A stretch of 64,000 bases of DNA, from contig JAHNZQ020003146.1 in NCBI GenBank assembly GCA_019155205.2, positions 912,686-976,685 on the forward strand, written 5' to 3'. The notes beneath the pieces are model-generated. The model saw only the letters and a program-made list of their open reading frames with translations, was not told the DNA's origin and searched no databases. Source of the stretch: Gracilaria vermiculophylla. Lineage: Eukaryota; Rhodophyta; Florideophyceae; Gracilariales; Gracilariaceae. Position numbers and translations under genes: made by a program. Below, one piece after another: positions 35,891-45,325 of the stretch (positions within the stretch are counted from its first letter, which is position 1; each line of letters opens with the position of its first letter).

Positions 35891-37010
35891 GGTGGATTGC
35901 GGCTTTGCAGCAACTTGAGTAGAAGCGCGGAGTGTACGGGGGGGAGATTGAGTCAAGCGGAAAAGCGATAAACACAGGCTGGTGCTCGCTTTGGGGGCTG
36001 GCGTGGCTAGGGTTGATGAGCGTCGGGGTCCGCGGCCGGCGCGACTTCAAAGTCTTCCACGCAGGGTGAATCCGGATGCGTCAGGGAGTAAATAAATTGG
36101 CGAACGTGTGCATCGGGTCCGTAGTACCAACGAAGATGCGGTCGACGGCAGGGTGAGAGAGCGCATCCCATGAAACACACCAATGAGTTCTTCGCACGTG
36201 GAAATGTGGCACGTTTGGCCAGCAATTGCAACTTCTAGAAGGCTGGAAAGCAGTTGGATGCCATTGAACAGTTTTGCATGAAAGTCGAAAATATTTTGGG
36301 TTTTGGCAAGCTGCTGCGCATCGCGGAGGCTGCGAGTAGGAGCGAGCACCGCCAACAAAACAAATGGAAGCACGCGCGCGGCAGGCGAGCGCCGCGCTTC
36401 CGCCTCCTCGACACGCAACAGCGCACGGCGGCAGTCACAGCGCGGCGGCGGAGCATGCGCATACGTGTACCACATGTGATTCGAAGGCATCATGCGCTGT
36501 GACGTCGGTTCAGCAACTCGTGCGTGACACCGGCCGCAATTTCGCACCTCCCACCGCCAAGTGGCCCCACGCAGCGCAGGCCCATGTGCAGCGTCCAATC
36601 GGCTGGCGCGCGGCGCGCGCTTATTCACGCAAGCTGCATTGTCACGTCACAACACGTCACGTCACGTGCGCCACTGCCGCCGTGCGCCGCCGTCGCCACC
36701 GCAGCCGCGGTTCGTGAGTGCGCCGCCGCACTTTTGAATGGGACTCACGCCTCCCCACCGTCCTCTTCGCGTCCGCTACCCGCCACCCACGACTGCACGC
36801 CACCCGCTCCTTCCGTGCCTTCCTTGCGCCAAAACTGGAGTGTTATTCTACATGACCATGGTGTTCGTCGTCGTCTTCGCGCCGTAGTTCTCACGTTTTG
36901 TACACCGCGTGTTTCCCTTTTCCCTCTGTTTCCTCTTCTGTTCCAAACTCTCCAGCGCCCTACTTGTGTGTCGAGCGCGCCGTCACAGTGCAATTGCTCG
37001 TGGCTCCAAC
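35891..37010. promoter_or_regulatory. 1.1-kb divergent region upstream of MLF-like and S6K genes
   Basis: Minus-strand frames at 36007-36231 and 36047-36628 overlap in different frames and show no domain, so no gene was called. From about 36530 the sequence is GC-rich with a CCAATCGG box at 36596-36603 and, at 36641-36668, GTCACGTCAC-AACACGTCAC-GTCACGTG, a cluster of TGACG/ACGTCA half-sites that bZIP factors bind in plants and animals. This probably belongs to the S6K promoter. Confidence 0.45.
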
Positions 37011-38402
37011 ATGCACTTGGAGCTTGTTCCGCCCTTGGGCTCCGACCTAACTGCTAACGATTTCACCAATGACTTCTTGACGCCGGCGTCGTCGCCACCA
37101 CCATCCACCCCGCCTTTGCTGCGCATGCAGCCACTAGCCAGTCCACCCTCACTTGGCCGCCGCCGTTTAGATGCCTTCCACATCATGTGCCTCATCGGCA
37201 AAGGCGGCTTCGGCAAGGTGTTCATGGTTCGCCACAAGGCCACCGCCGCCGTCTACGCCATGAAGGTCATGGAAAAGGACGCCTTGATCAATCGCAAGGC
37301 CGTTCAGGACGCGCACACTGAACGGAACATCCTGGCGCTCGTGGGCGAATACGATGCCCCTTTCATCATTCGCCTTCACGTCGCCTTCCAAACTTCCAGG
37401 AGAGTATATCTTGTGATGGACTTTGCGTCCGGCGGCGAACTCATGTTCCATTTGCGTCGGGAGGCCATGCTCAGCGAGGCGCAGGCCAAGTTCTACGCCG
37501 CCGAACTTCTGATTGCGCTTGAGACCCTGCACAAAATGCACATTATCCACAGGGACATCAAGCCAGAGAACGTTCTGCTGGACGGTGAGGGTCATCTTAT
37601 TCTCACCGACTTTGGGCTTGCGAAGGAGCTTACCGACCACGGCGAGCAAACGCACTCGTGGTGCGGTTCGGAGGACTACATGGCTCCCGAAATCATCACG
37701 CGCGAAGCTTCGTGCGGAAAGGCGGCCGACTACTGGGCGTACGGCATTTTCATATACGACTGCCTCTGTGGTCAACCGCCGTTCTCACCGCTGCACGAAA
37801 AGGGAAAGCTCAGCCGCAAGCGCCTGCACGAGCGCATTGTGCGGTGCAAGTACAGGCTGCCCAAGTATCTGACCTCGGAATGCCAGTCGCTGATTCGAAA
37901 GCTGCTGACCAAGGACGTGACGAAGCGATTGACGGACCCGGAGGCGATTCGCAACCACCCGTGGTTCCGCGAGGTCAACTGGGAGGCCATTCGCACCCGT
38001 ACAGCAGTGCCGCCCATCGTTCCGTCGCAGTCGTCGCCAACGGCGTGTTTCTCACCGTCGCTGACGAAGGCCGCGTGCGCGGCTCCCGTGTCGCCGCCCA
38101 ACATCTACATGGAGGCCAGAAGCTCCCCGATGGTGATTGCGAATCACTCGCAGGCAGCCGCGAGCGACAGCATGTGGCAGGGCTTTTCGTTTGTTGCGCC
38201 GGGAATGGAGGTTCATTTCGAGCTTGCTCCGGCGTTAGTTGCGGACGGCAGCGCCGGGGGTGCCGCAAGTGTGGTGCCCGCACAGGGAGTGTCGGGGGTA
38301 GCGTCGTCCGAGACGGACGTGGAAGAATCGCTTGTGGCAGAGCTGGCAGAATTTTCGATCGAGGCCGCCAGCGCTGTGGAAATTGTCGACGGTGGTGTGT
38401 GA
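37011..38402 (+). CDS. AGC protein kinase of the S6K type
   Basis: ATG at 37011 gives 463 residues. The kinase domain (about 56-320) is complete: GKGGFGKV (63-70), the Lys in YAMKVM (85), HRDIKPEN (180-187), DFGLAK (200-205), and APE after the activation loop. The activation loop reads HSWCGSEDYMAPE, with Ser where PDK1 normally phosphorylates Thr in TFCGT. After a Ser/Pro-rich tail, MWQGFSFVAP (388-397) matches the hydrophobic motif of S6 kinases (FLGFTYVAP), the TOR site being Ser393. A short Lys-rich insert (HEKGKLSRK) sits in the C-lobe. It probably works downstream of TOR and PDK1 in growth control; substrates are not inferable. An upstream TTG-initiated extension is not credible. Confidence 0.9.
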   Translation: MHLELVPPLGSDLTANDFTNDFLTPASSPPPSTPPLLRMQPLASPPSLGRRRLDAFHIMCLIGKGGFGKVFMVRHKATAAVYAMKVMEKDALINRKAVQDAHTERNILALVGEYDAPFIIRLHVAFQTSRRVYLVMDFASGGELMFHLRREAMLSEAQAKFYAAELLIALETLHKMHIIHRDIKPENVLLDGEGHLILTDFGLAKELTDHGEQTHSWCGSEDYMAPEIITREASCGKAADYWAYGIFIYDCLCGQPPFSPLHEKGKLSRKRLHERIVRCKYRLPKYLTSECQSLIRKLLTKDVTKRLTDPEAIRNHPWFREVNWEAIRTRTAVPPIVPSQSSPTACFSPSLTKAACAAPVSPPNIYMEARSSPMVIANHSQAAASDSMWQGFSFVAPGMEVHFELAPALVADGSAGGAASVVPAQGVSGVASSETDVEESLVAELAEFSIEAASAVEIVDGGV

Positions 38403-38904
38403 ACGCCCGTGTAAAGACTTTTTTTATGCTTTTGGTCCGTAACGGCTGGTGTCTAATATGAGGTCAAAACAATCATCTTATCCCTAAATTTTAGTTATTT
38501 TGATTGGATTTTTCGCCTTTTGTAGTCCGCAGAAGTTGAGCAACCTATTTTTGTAGCAAATTTCCAAGCTTCTGTTATTTCTGCTTGGTGAGTAGCAGAC
38601 ACACAAGACGACCAGGTGGCTTACTGGAGATGTCCTTCGAAAGGATGTCTAATTTACTGCAGCTTGAGAAACAGGCTTCTTGTCAAAAATGTACTTTTGA
38701 TTCAAAAACGTTTCTGGGGCGAGTATTAAAGGTTCAAAACCTTTAAAACATAATCACTTGCCGGCATTACACACGGGCGGACAGATACTAGTTTTGTCTG
38801 AAATGGGGGGGGGGCTCAGTGCAAAAATCTTACACTCAACGTACATCTGGATCCACTCCCCGTCTGTCTTTGTTTGGGGGTCAAAATGAAACTGGTAGTG
38901 CTTC
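38403..38904. other. Intergenic downstream of S6K-type gene
   Basis: AT-rich spacer with a nine-base G run near 38807 and a short GGTTTTGAACC-like palindrome around 38735. Nothing else was recognised before the tRNA-Gln gene. Confidence 0.45.
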
Positions 38905-38977
38905 AGTACCTAGCGAGGTTTGAACTCGCGATCTCCAGATTCAAAGTCTGGCGTGATGACCACTACACCATAGGTAC
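38905..38977 (-). tRNA. trnQ-TTG: tRNA-Gln(TTG)
   Basis: All stems pair. The acceptor GTACCTA pairs perfectly with TAGGTAC; the D arm starts GTGT-AGTGG; the anticodon arm is CCAGA-CTTTGAA-TCTGG with anticodon TTG; the T arm is GCGAG-TTCAAAC-CTCGC. The discriminator is T, as in yeast tRNA-Gln. No intron is present. A TTTT lies about 20 bases downstream. Confidence 0.95.
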
Positions 38978-39261
38978 CGTTACTGGGGTTGTTTTCAAGG
39001 GGCAAGTTTATTGCTTTTATTAACTACAGATAACCACCAGATATTGCATTCATTCCGCGTCGGGTGCACGCGTCGCGCGCAATCGACGCAAGTAAAATCT
39101 GCTGAAATCTTGTACGCCGCACGGGCGTGAATCTTCACGGGCCTCAGCCGTCAGCCAGCCACGTCCGCGCCGTCAGCAGACCGCTTCTACCGCATCGCTA
39201 CACCGCTGCACCGCCACTGCCACACCGTTCCACTGCGCCGCACGCCGCCGTGACACCCGCC

Positions 39262-39612
39262 ATGTCGACGCCGACCACCACGCACCACGACACGCCCATC
39301 ATTAACTCGCCGTCCAAGTCGCCGACGCTGCCGCCGCGCGCCGCCCCCATCCAGGCGAGCACCTGTCCGCTGCCGCACTCGCCCAAGCCGCACCTTCCGC
39401 ACCAGCCGCTGCCGCCGCTGTCGCCGCTCCGTCTGCCCGACAAGCACCAGTCGCGCACCGCTCTCGAGCGTCCGCGCGCCCAGAACGAGGTGCCTGCCGT
39501 GCCGCCCCCCGCCCCCGTCGCCTTCGACGAGCCGCCGCACTTCGTGCCGCAGGGCGCCGAGGAGGACATCATGGAAGTGCTGATGGAACGTGCCAAACGT
39601 CACTCCTTTTAA
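39262..39612 (+). CDS. Small proline-rich protein, unknown
   Basis: ATG at 39262 gives 116 residues, rich in Pro, His and Ser up to residue 85, with repeated SPxxPP elements. The C-terminal 30 residues are different and look structured (PPHFVPQGAEEDIMEVLMER), ending in a basic AKRHSF. Codon use is GC-rich at third positions, as in neighbouring real genes, and the reading frame ends just before a T-rich 3' region, which supports coding. No domain is recognised; the acidic helix might be an interaction motif. Confidence 0.5.
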   Translation: MSTPTTTHHDTPIINSPSKSPTLPPRAAPIQASTCPLPHSPKPHLPHQPLPPLSPLRLPDKHQSRTALERPRAQNEVPAVPPPAPVAFDEPPHFVPQGAEEDIMEVLMERAKRHSF

Positions 39613-39724
39613 TCCATACCGCCGTTCGCCCCTTGTATCGGTGTAGTATGTACTTTTGCTTCACGATTCGCTCCCTGTATTAGACTTTTACAAAAACAAC
39701 ACAAAAAAAAGGAAAAGGAAAAAC

Positions 39725-41488
39725 TCATTCAGCAGTTGCGTTTTCCACCCAGTGCGCCATGGTCTTCACGCCGAACCCCGTCGCAGCGCTCGTCTCCTTG
39801 CTCCACACAGTACCCGCAATGTCCAGATGCGCCCACTCGCACTTGTCCGTCTCCACAAACTCCTTCAGAAACAGAGCCGCCGTGATGGAGCTTCCGCCTC
39901 GGTTCGTAGAGATGTTTCTCAGGTCCGCAATCTTACTCTTGAGACCTTCGCTGTACGCGTCAACCAAAGGCATCCGCCAAAGCTGTTCCCCCGCCGCCTT
40001 GCTGCTTTCCGTAAGCTTTTCGGCAAGGCTATCCGAGGAGCACCACATTCCAGCAACATCGTTGCCAAGCGCCACAATGATAGCCCCGGTCAGCGTAGCG
40101 ATATCCACGATGCAGTCCACGTCGCCTAACTCTTGCGCGTAAACTAGTGCATCCGCGAGACATAGTCTTCCTTCAGCGTCTGTGTTGATCACTTCCACGG
40201 TCTTGTCATTCGCAGCCTTCAAAATGTCACCCGGATGAATAGCATTGTTCCCAATCATGTTTTCAACCGCGGGCATGATGAAATGAACTTCAACGCCCTC
40301 CGGTTTCAGACTGCCGATCACCTTTGCAGCGCCTACAGCCACGGCCGCACCGCCCATGTCAAACTTCATAAGCTCGATCATACTGTTGCCAACTTTCAGA
40401 TTGGTGCCACCGGTATCAAAAGTGACTGCCTTTCCCACGATGCAATACTTTTTCTTAACCTCTCCTTTCGGCTTGTACGTCATGTGAATGAACTTTGGTT
40501 CATCAGCCGACCCTCTGCCGACGCCAAGGTACAATCCCATGCCCATCTCCTGGCACGCAGAGCGTCCCATTACCTTGATTTCAAGCCCGCACTCATCGGC
40601 CACCTGCTGCGCGGCTGCTGCCAGCGTTTCAGGTGTAAGGGTATTCGCGGGCGCATTTACAAGTTCCTTTGTTGTGATGATTCCCATGGCAATCATACGC
40701 CCCCTCTCAATGGCCTTTCGGTTTTCATCACTATCGGCAATGCCCACAAGCTCAACCGTTTCCGGCACTTTTTCGTAGTCCTTTTTCTCCTTTTTATAGC
40801 GCACATCTACGTAAGAGGCGACGACCGCACCCTCCGCTGCGTTGGTGACGCAATCCGTGCAAGCGCCATCCACAAACACGGCAACGGACTTGCATTTCTT
40901 GATCGACATGCCCTTCTGCATTGCGAATCGCGAAGCGCCTGCCACAGAAGAATTTCCTTTGCTCTTCTTTCCGAGGCCGTATAATGCCACCCTCCTCGTG
41001 CTGGATGCCGCCAATCGCAACACCTCCGTACTCGAACCCGCCGCGGCCTTGAACTCAGATTCGGCAACGAGGTCGCCGAGCTCCTTCACAATGGAAGGAT
41101 CGAGCTTTTCGACAGACGAGGGCAAGCTGAACTCGGCATCATCATCTTCGGGGGCCCAGACCGCCAACACGAGCAAATCACCCGAGTAGGCCCCCACATC
41201 GGAGCCGATCTCGACGGAAATGCGCCCGTCGCGTGGGAATATCAACACGCTACCGTGCTTGTCGGTGTCCAGCATGCCCGGTCGGTCCTTGGATGTGGCC
41301 GTGACCATTTTGGAGTGCGTCCGTCTCACGCGCGTAGAGTGCGATCCGTGTCGACTTGGTGGGGCTGGTCGTGATAAAAAAGATGGAGCGCGGGAAAGCG
41401 ACCGGGAACTGGGGCGGGTGAAGCAGGAATGGCGAAGAGAAAGCACGGATTGCACAAAGGCGGCGGTGGTGCGCGGTCGAGCGGACAT
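39725..41488 (-). CDS. Leucyl aminopeptidase, M17 family, organelle-targeted
   Basis: A 587-residue protein. The first 60 residues are Ser/Arg/Pro-rich and resemble a plastid transit peptide; an ATG at codon 61 marks the likely mature region. The catalytic domain has GKAVTFDTGGTNLKVG (metal and catalytic Lys), MKFDMGGAAVAVGA and the family signature NTDAEGRL (435-442), then DIATLTGAIIVALG, and the C-terminal HLDIAGT. Metal ligands of the di-zinc centre are all visible. M17 enzymes release N-terminal residues from peptides; plant plastid LAPs also act as chaperones. The variant GGTNLK replaces the usual GGISIK. It converges with the Pro-rich small gene, about 110 bases apart. Confidence 0.95.
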   Translation of the reverse strand: MSARPRTTAAFVQSVLSLRHSCFTRPSSRSLSRAPSFLSRPAPPSRHGSHSTRVRRTHSKMVTATSKDRPGMLDTDKHGSVLIFPRDGRISVEIGSDVGAYSGDLLVLAVWAPEDDDAEFSLPSSVEKLDPSIVKELGDLVAESEFKAAAGSSTEVLRLAASSTRRVALYGLGKKSKGNSSVAGASRFAMQKGMSIKKCKSVAVFVDGACTDCVTNAAEGAVVASYVDVRYKKEKKDYEKVPETVELVGIADSDENRKAIERGRMIAMGIITTKELVNAPANTLTPETLAAAAQQVADECGLEIKVMGRSACQEMGMGLYLGVGRGSADEPKFIHMTYKPKGEVKKKYCIVGKAVTFDTGGTNLKVGNSMIELMKFDMGGAAVAVGAAKVIGSLKPEGVEVHFIMPAVENMIGNNAIHPGDILKAANDKTVEVINTDAEGRLCLADALVYAQELGDVDCIVDIATLTGAIIVALGNDVAGMWCSSDSLAEKLTESSKAAGEQLWRMPLVDAYSEGLKSKIADLRNISTNRGGSSITAALFLKEFVETDKCEWAHLDIAGTVWSKETSAATGFGVKTMAHWVENATAE

Positions 41489-41846
41489 TGCAGATAAGGC
41501 GTCCAGGGTTTAAGTGTTGTTGGCCCGATTGAGCACAGTCAGTAAGTGGAAGCTTTGCTGGAGCCAGGGGCACGTTTCGGATCCCGAACTCGTTGGTCGA
41601 TAAGGTTACCAAACTGCCGGTGGCGATGCCAATGCTCCCCTGCTGAGATTTGGGTGATGCAAATCTCCATTCTGCTGGCATACGTGTTAAGCGAACAGTA
41701 CTGTACTTGTTGTGGAAGACGAGTTTTCATGGCAGGCTTGATAATTCTCTCCTCGCCGCTGCGCGGAGCGCGCCGTTTGGTGGAGAACGTCACAGCAAAG
41801 ATACTTTAGATACCTTTGGTACCTAACAGGCTCGTTTTCGACAAAA
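41489..41846. promoter_or_regulatory. Divergent promoter region
   Basis: 358 bases between the divergent starts of leucyl aminopeptidase and the hemerythrin-like gene. It contains a short near-palindrome TAGATACCTTTGGTACCTAAC at the plus-strand gene end. No coding capacity was accepted. Confidence 0.4.
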
Positions 41847-42683
41847 ATGTTGAGTGAGGCGATATCGGCAACCCAGGACGCTCTCTTCCGCAGCCAGCTG
41901 CAAAGAGTACGACGCGCAAGCAATGTGGCTGTCTCAGACGAGGCGCAACTATCATCGCGCTTCCGCGTTCATGGGTGGCGATGGCATCATCTAGGAATCA
42001 TTCGCGATCTGACGCGCCTCGAAACCAAAGCGGCCAAAAACAGACGTCAGCTCTGTCAAGTGCGAAACGAGGCCGAATCTGGCTCATTGCGTCGTCAGAT
42101 GCACGATGCCTTACAGTACATCATCCATGACAACTGGGCGCTTCACAACTTTGTTGAACACACGCTGTTCTTGCCATGGATCCAGAGCCGGGATGCGAGC
42201 GGGGTGCACGCTGATGCCGTGCATACCATCAGCAACCAGCGGAGAAGGTTGCAGCGGCATGCGTGCATGCTGGACGAACGGATTGCAGAATGGAGTGAGA
42301 CCAATAACCGCAAACCGGCAATGACGCAACAGTCTTGTGAAAACGAGCTGCAGACCATCATCAGCAACCTGCAGAGGTTGCGAAGAAATGCGGCGCTTTT
42401 GTTTGACGTGTCCGAACAAGTTTTGGTGCCACATGTCAAGTTGCACTTCTCGGAGGCGGAGCAACTGCGGTTCAACTCGAGGGTGCTGCGGGAGATTTCG
42501 CCAAAGCAAGCCCGCGTATCGTTGGTTATTTTTCGAGATGCTTTGGATTTAAAACATCCAGTTGTGGCGCACAGCGATGATGTGCTCAACTTCCATCGAG
42601 ATGTTCCTGCGCCCATACGGAAAGTGGGCGTTCCTTTATGGAGGAAACGTTTTGTAGGAGATAGAATACGCTTTTTAGACTAA
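41847..42683 (+). CDS. Hemerythrin-like all-alpha protein, putative
   Basis: A 278-residue, mostly helical protein. His and Glu residues lie at positions that fit a hemerythrin/HHE four-helix bundle: WRWHHLGIIRDL in the first helix, DNWALHNFVEHTLFLPW in the second, a helix starting RLQRHACML, and LFDVSEQVLVPHVKLHFSEAEQL in the last. Such proteins bind a di-iron or oxygen centre. Similar proteins occur in algae, but the metal ligand set is not proven here. The C-terminal 50 residues (VFRDALDLKH ... KRFVGDRIRF) are outside the bundle. The assignment is tentative. Confidence 0.45.
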   Translation: MLSEAISATQDALFRSQLQRVRRASNVAVSDEAQLSSRFRVHGWRWHHLGIIRDLTRLETKAAKNRRQLCQVRNEAESGSLRRQMHDALQYIIHDNWALHNFVEHTLFLPWIQSRDASGVHADAVHTISNQRRRLQRHACMLDERIAEWSETNNRKPAMTQQSCENELQTIISNLQRLRRNAALLFDVSEQVLVPHVKLHFSEAEQLRFNSRVLREISPKQARVSLVIFRDALDLKHPVVAHSDDVLNFHRDVPAPIRKVGVPLWRKRFVGDRIRFLD

Positions 42684-42766
42684 AAGCTCTCACCCCTCAA
42701 AAAAATTGAGTAATATAAATTTCTTGGGGTTCTTCCCCGATTTCAGACGAGTCTAACGTCATACTG

Positions 42767-42839
42767 GTTCCTGTTGTGTAGTTGGTTAGCACGCAAGACT
42801 CTGAATCTTGAAGCCTGGGTTCAAGTCCCAGCAGGAACT
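42767..42839 (+). tRNA. trnQ-CTG: tRNA-Gln(CTG)
   Basis: The acceptor GTTCCTG pairs perfectly with CAGGAAC; the D arm is GTGT ... GCAC; the anticodon arm is CAAGA-CTCTGAA-TCTTG with anticodon CTG; the T arm is CTGGG-TTCAAGT-CCCAG; the discriminator is T. A run of seven T at 42847-42853 should end Pol III transcription. The acceptor and D-arm layout match the tRNA-Gln(TTG) gene 3.8 kb away. Confidence 0.97.
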
Positions 42840-43085
42840 GATTGTATTTTTTTCAAAACCTGTGAAGCTGACGTGGCAAGGCATAGGAGCCACCTCCATT
42901 TCCGCGTTAAAGAACGTTACGTCACCCGCGGCATCTGTCTCCAAGTCGCCCGTCCTGCCGAACGGCAACTTCCGCCCACCTTGTTACGCCCTCCCCCGTG
43001 CCGCCCCATTCTAATGCTGCCCACCCGCCACTTGTTGTGGGCATTATCGCCATTCGTCGCCCACCCTCCCGACTGAGCTGTCCTC

Positions 43086-43679
43086 ATGCCGCCCGCCTTC
43101 GCCGCTCCCATCCCGCTGCCGCCCACCCGGGCTTTTACTGCCCTGGCTTTGTCCCCGCTCCGTCCTCCACGCGTGCATCGCGTGCGTCCGTCATGCATGA
43201 GTCTGACGCACGACCTTCTGTTCAAGACTCTTGAAGTCGCCGCCGCATCCCTTCTCACCGGCTCCGTTGCCGCCAAGCACGCCTCCGCCCCTACCGCGTC
43301 GGAACCCGCCGCGCTTACCACGTTGCTGCGCAATTTCATCTCCCACTCCGAGCGCGTCGCCGCCGCCGTTGACTCGGGCACCCCATCTGCCAGGCGCTGG
43401 CAGAAGCTTGCCATCTGTCTCGCCATCGATCTTGCCGGTGCTGGCAGTCTTTCGTTCCCGTTTGTGGGCGATCTTCTGGATCTTGCCTACGCCCCGCTCT
43501 GTGCGCTCATGGTTCACGCATTGTTTGCAAACCCGCTTTTCTCGGCTGTGGCGTTTGCCGAAGAGATTTTGCCCGGCACTGACGCCTTTCCGACTGCTAC
43601 CATTGCTTGGGCGGTGGAAAACTATGAGTTCCTGTCGTCATTGAGGTCGCCTCCCTCTCCCCCGCCCTCTCAGTCATGA
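43086..43679 (+). CDS. Conserved plastid-type membrane protein, unknown function
   Basis: A 197-residue protein from an ATG at 43086. The first 40 residues are Pro/Ala/Arg-rich and could be a transit peptide; ATG at codon 38 is an alternative. Two hydrophobic parts follow, ICLAIDLAGAGSLSFPFVGD and LAYAPLCALMVHALFANP, then FAEEILPGTDAFPTATIAW. The order D-L-(I/A)-G...P-x-(V/F)-G-(E/D)-x-x-D-L-x-(W/Y)-A-P...EE-(I/L)-L-P-(G/F)...P-T-A-T matches a conserved protein family of plants and algae whose role is not established. Membrane location in the plastid is inferred. Confidence 0.6.
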   Translation: MPPAFAAPIPLPPTRAFTALALSPLRPPRVHRVRPSCMSLTHDLLFKTLEVAAASLLTGSVAAKHASAPTASEPAALTTLLRNFISHSERVAAAVDSGTPSARRWQKLAICLAIDLAGAGSLSFPFVGDLLDLAYAPLCALMVHALFANPLFSAVAFAEEILPGTDAFPTATIAWAVENYEFLSSLRSPPSPPPSQS

Positions 43680-44810
43680 ACCCTTGAATGGTTGTAATGC
43701 GCTTCGCATGCGCCTCTTCGTTGAGAACCGTAAACCCAACCCCAAATTGTATCAACAGTTTGGGATAGAACAGAGTTTTGTCACTGCTTCTCTGCAAGTC
43801 AAATTGACCATGATGCCGCACCTAGGCAAAGCGCTACTGGTCATGCAGTCGTCCCGGCCACCCTTCCAATGGCCCCACTGCATTCTGGTTGGTCCTGCTG
43901 TGAAAGTCTTCAAGCCGTCACCTGCCGCCCCACAACGCGTTAGTTCTTCTTGTACGTTGCGAAACGGATAGCCTTATTTTCTCCAATCTCGAGGGTTAGC
44001 TGTGTTCACACTTGTTTTCGGGTTGCGAAAGCTCTCGTCGTTTCGCATTGGCACTAAAAGGCTCTTGCAGAAACGTACGTAGCGTTTAAATCTTCTTAGT
44101 TGTGTCTAGCTAGAGGTGATTGAAAGGACTTGTAGTACTTGTCTTGAGCGATCTTTGAACTGGGTGGCAGAATGTGTGTCCTCTGATATGAGGCTGTGCA
44201 CCAGAAATTTGGGCAAAAGAGAGACGAATTTACGCTAGCTATCGCAGTGTCGGGGTGCACGTGATGCGAGAACAACAGCAGAACCCGTCGCAAAAAGGCT
44301 ACAGACTTCAGGTGTTGTTCGCTGTGATGTTGTTGTACAGTCTGAAACCGTTATAGCACTGCTGATCTCAGGCCGCCTCCAGTCAGATAAATTGGCAATC
44401 AAATAGATTGGCAATCATCCTTTCCAACGGCCATCCTTTACTTTGCATCTCCTCCACTACTGCCTCGCGAAAAAACGAGTCTGCAAAGGCCAGCCAAGGG
44501 TGTAGCGACCGCTGGGGCATTTTGCGCGCAGGATGGCACGAGTGACATTTGTCACCCTTCAGCCCGGGAGGGGCCGTGACACATGCAGAGCGGCACAGTT
44601 GGAAGTTGGCCTTGGTGGGTTGCTGCTGCTGCCATCACGAGCCAGAGCCACCGATGTGCTGTCGCATTGCGTCATTGATCCAATTCATTCCTCCACGCTT
44701 GCACTTACTACTCGTTCGTGACCTCTGACATAAAATGTCTGCAGCCCCCTCGTTTCGGCACGCAACAGAACAGACAGCCGTTGTTCTAGAGTCGCTGGAG
44801 TCCAGAGACA
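43680..44810. other. Intergenic, 1.1 kb
   Basis: Spacer between the plastid-type protein and the RING gene. Frames of up to 95 codons lack domain signals. CAATC-containing near-repeats (ATTGGCAATCA at about 44392 and 44410) are the only local structure noticed. Confidence 0.4.
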
Positions 44811-45320
44811 ATGGAACTTTACTTTCAAGAACATGACATCAGTGGCGAGGATTCGGAACGTCGATCAACATCGCGCCCGTCCATAGTCCTTCGTTTCGCC
44901 TCCTCCTTGGCAACGCTGTACTCCACGAACGAAGACGGCGATGAAGAGCGTTTGAGAGAACAAGTGCGCGCAATTTTGGCAGAGCTGGCTGAAGGGGACC
45001 CGTCCGTGTCCGGCACTCCCCCGGCCTCTGAAGAAGCGATTCGGACATTACCGTATGTCAACGTCGAGAAGAACCAAAAGGGACAGCTCAGCTCTTGCCC
45101 GATATGCACGGATCAATTCGAACTGCACGAGGTGGCCAGAAGGTTGCCTTGCGGTCACTTATTTCACTCCGACTGTGTTACTCCATGGTTGAAGCAACAC
45201 TGCACGTGCCCCATGTGCAGACGAGAACTACCTACAGACAATCGCGAATACGAAGAGGAGAAGAAACGGCAGAGGAGACAAGCTGCCGTTTCATCCATGC
45301 AGTCGTTTATGTACAGTTGA
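44811..45320 (+). CDS. RING-H2 E3 ubiquitin ligase, RNF126/RNF115-like
   Basis: A 169-residue protein with a C-terminal RING-H2 finger at about residues 95-140: CPICTDQF, then LPCGHLFHSDCVTPWL and CTCPMCRREL give the C-x2-C ... C-x-H-x2-H-x2-C ... C-x2-C ligand set, with Pro-Trp-Leu after the fifth ligand as in E2-binding fingers. The upstream sequence contains EEAIRTLPYVNVE, the segment that precedes RING-H2 in the BCA2/RNF126 group. No N-terminal zinc finger is present, so it is shorter than animal RNF126. It likely mediates ubiquitin transfer; substrates are unknown. It converges with the HAD gene, their ends separated by five bases. Confidence 0.85.
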   Translation: MELYFQEHDISGEDSERRSTSRPSIVLRFASSLATLYSTNEDGDEERLREQVRAILAELAEGDPSVSGTPPASEEAIRTLPYVNVEKNQKGQLSSCPICTDQFELHEVARRLPCGHLFHSDCVTPWLKQHCTCPMCRRELPTDNREYEEEKKRQRRQAAVSSMQSFMYS

Positions 45321-45325
45321 CATCA

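Noticed and set aside
36047..36628. 193-codon minus-strand frame, and a second frame at 36007-36231
   Set aside because: They overlap in different frames, no domain or leader is visible, and no splice pair could be fixed. A short spliced gene remains possible.
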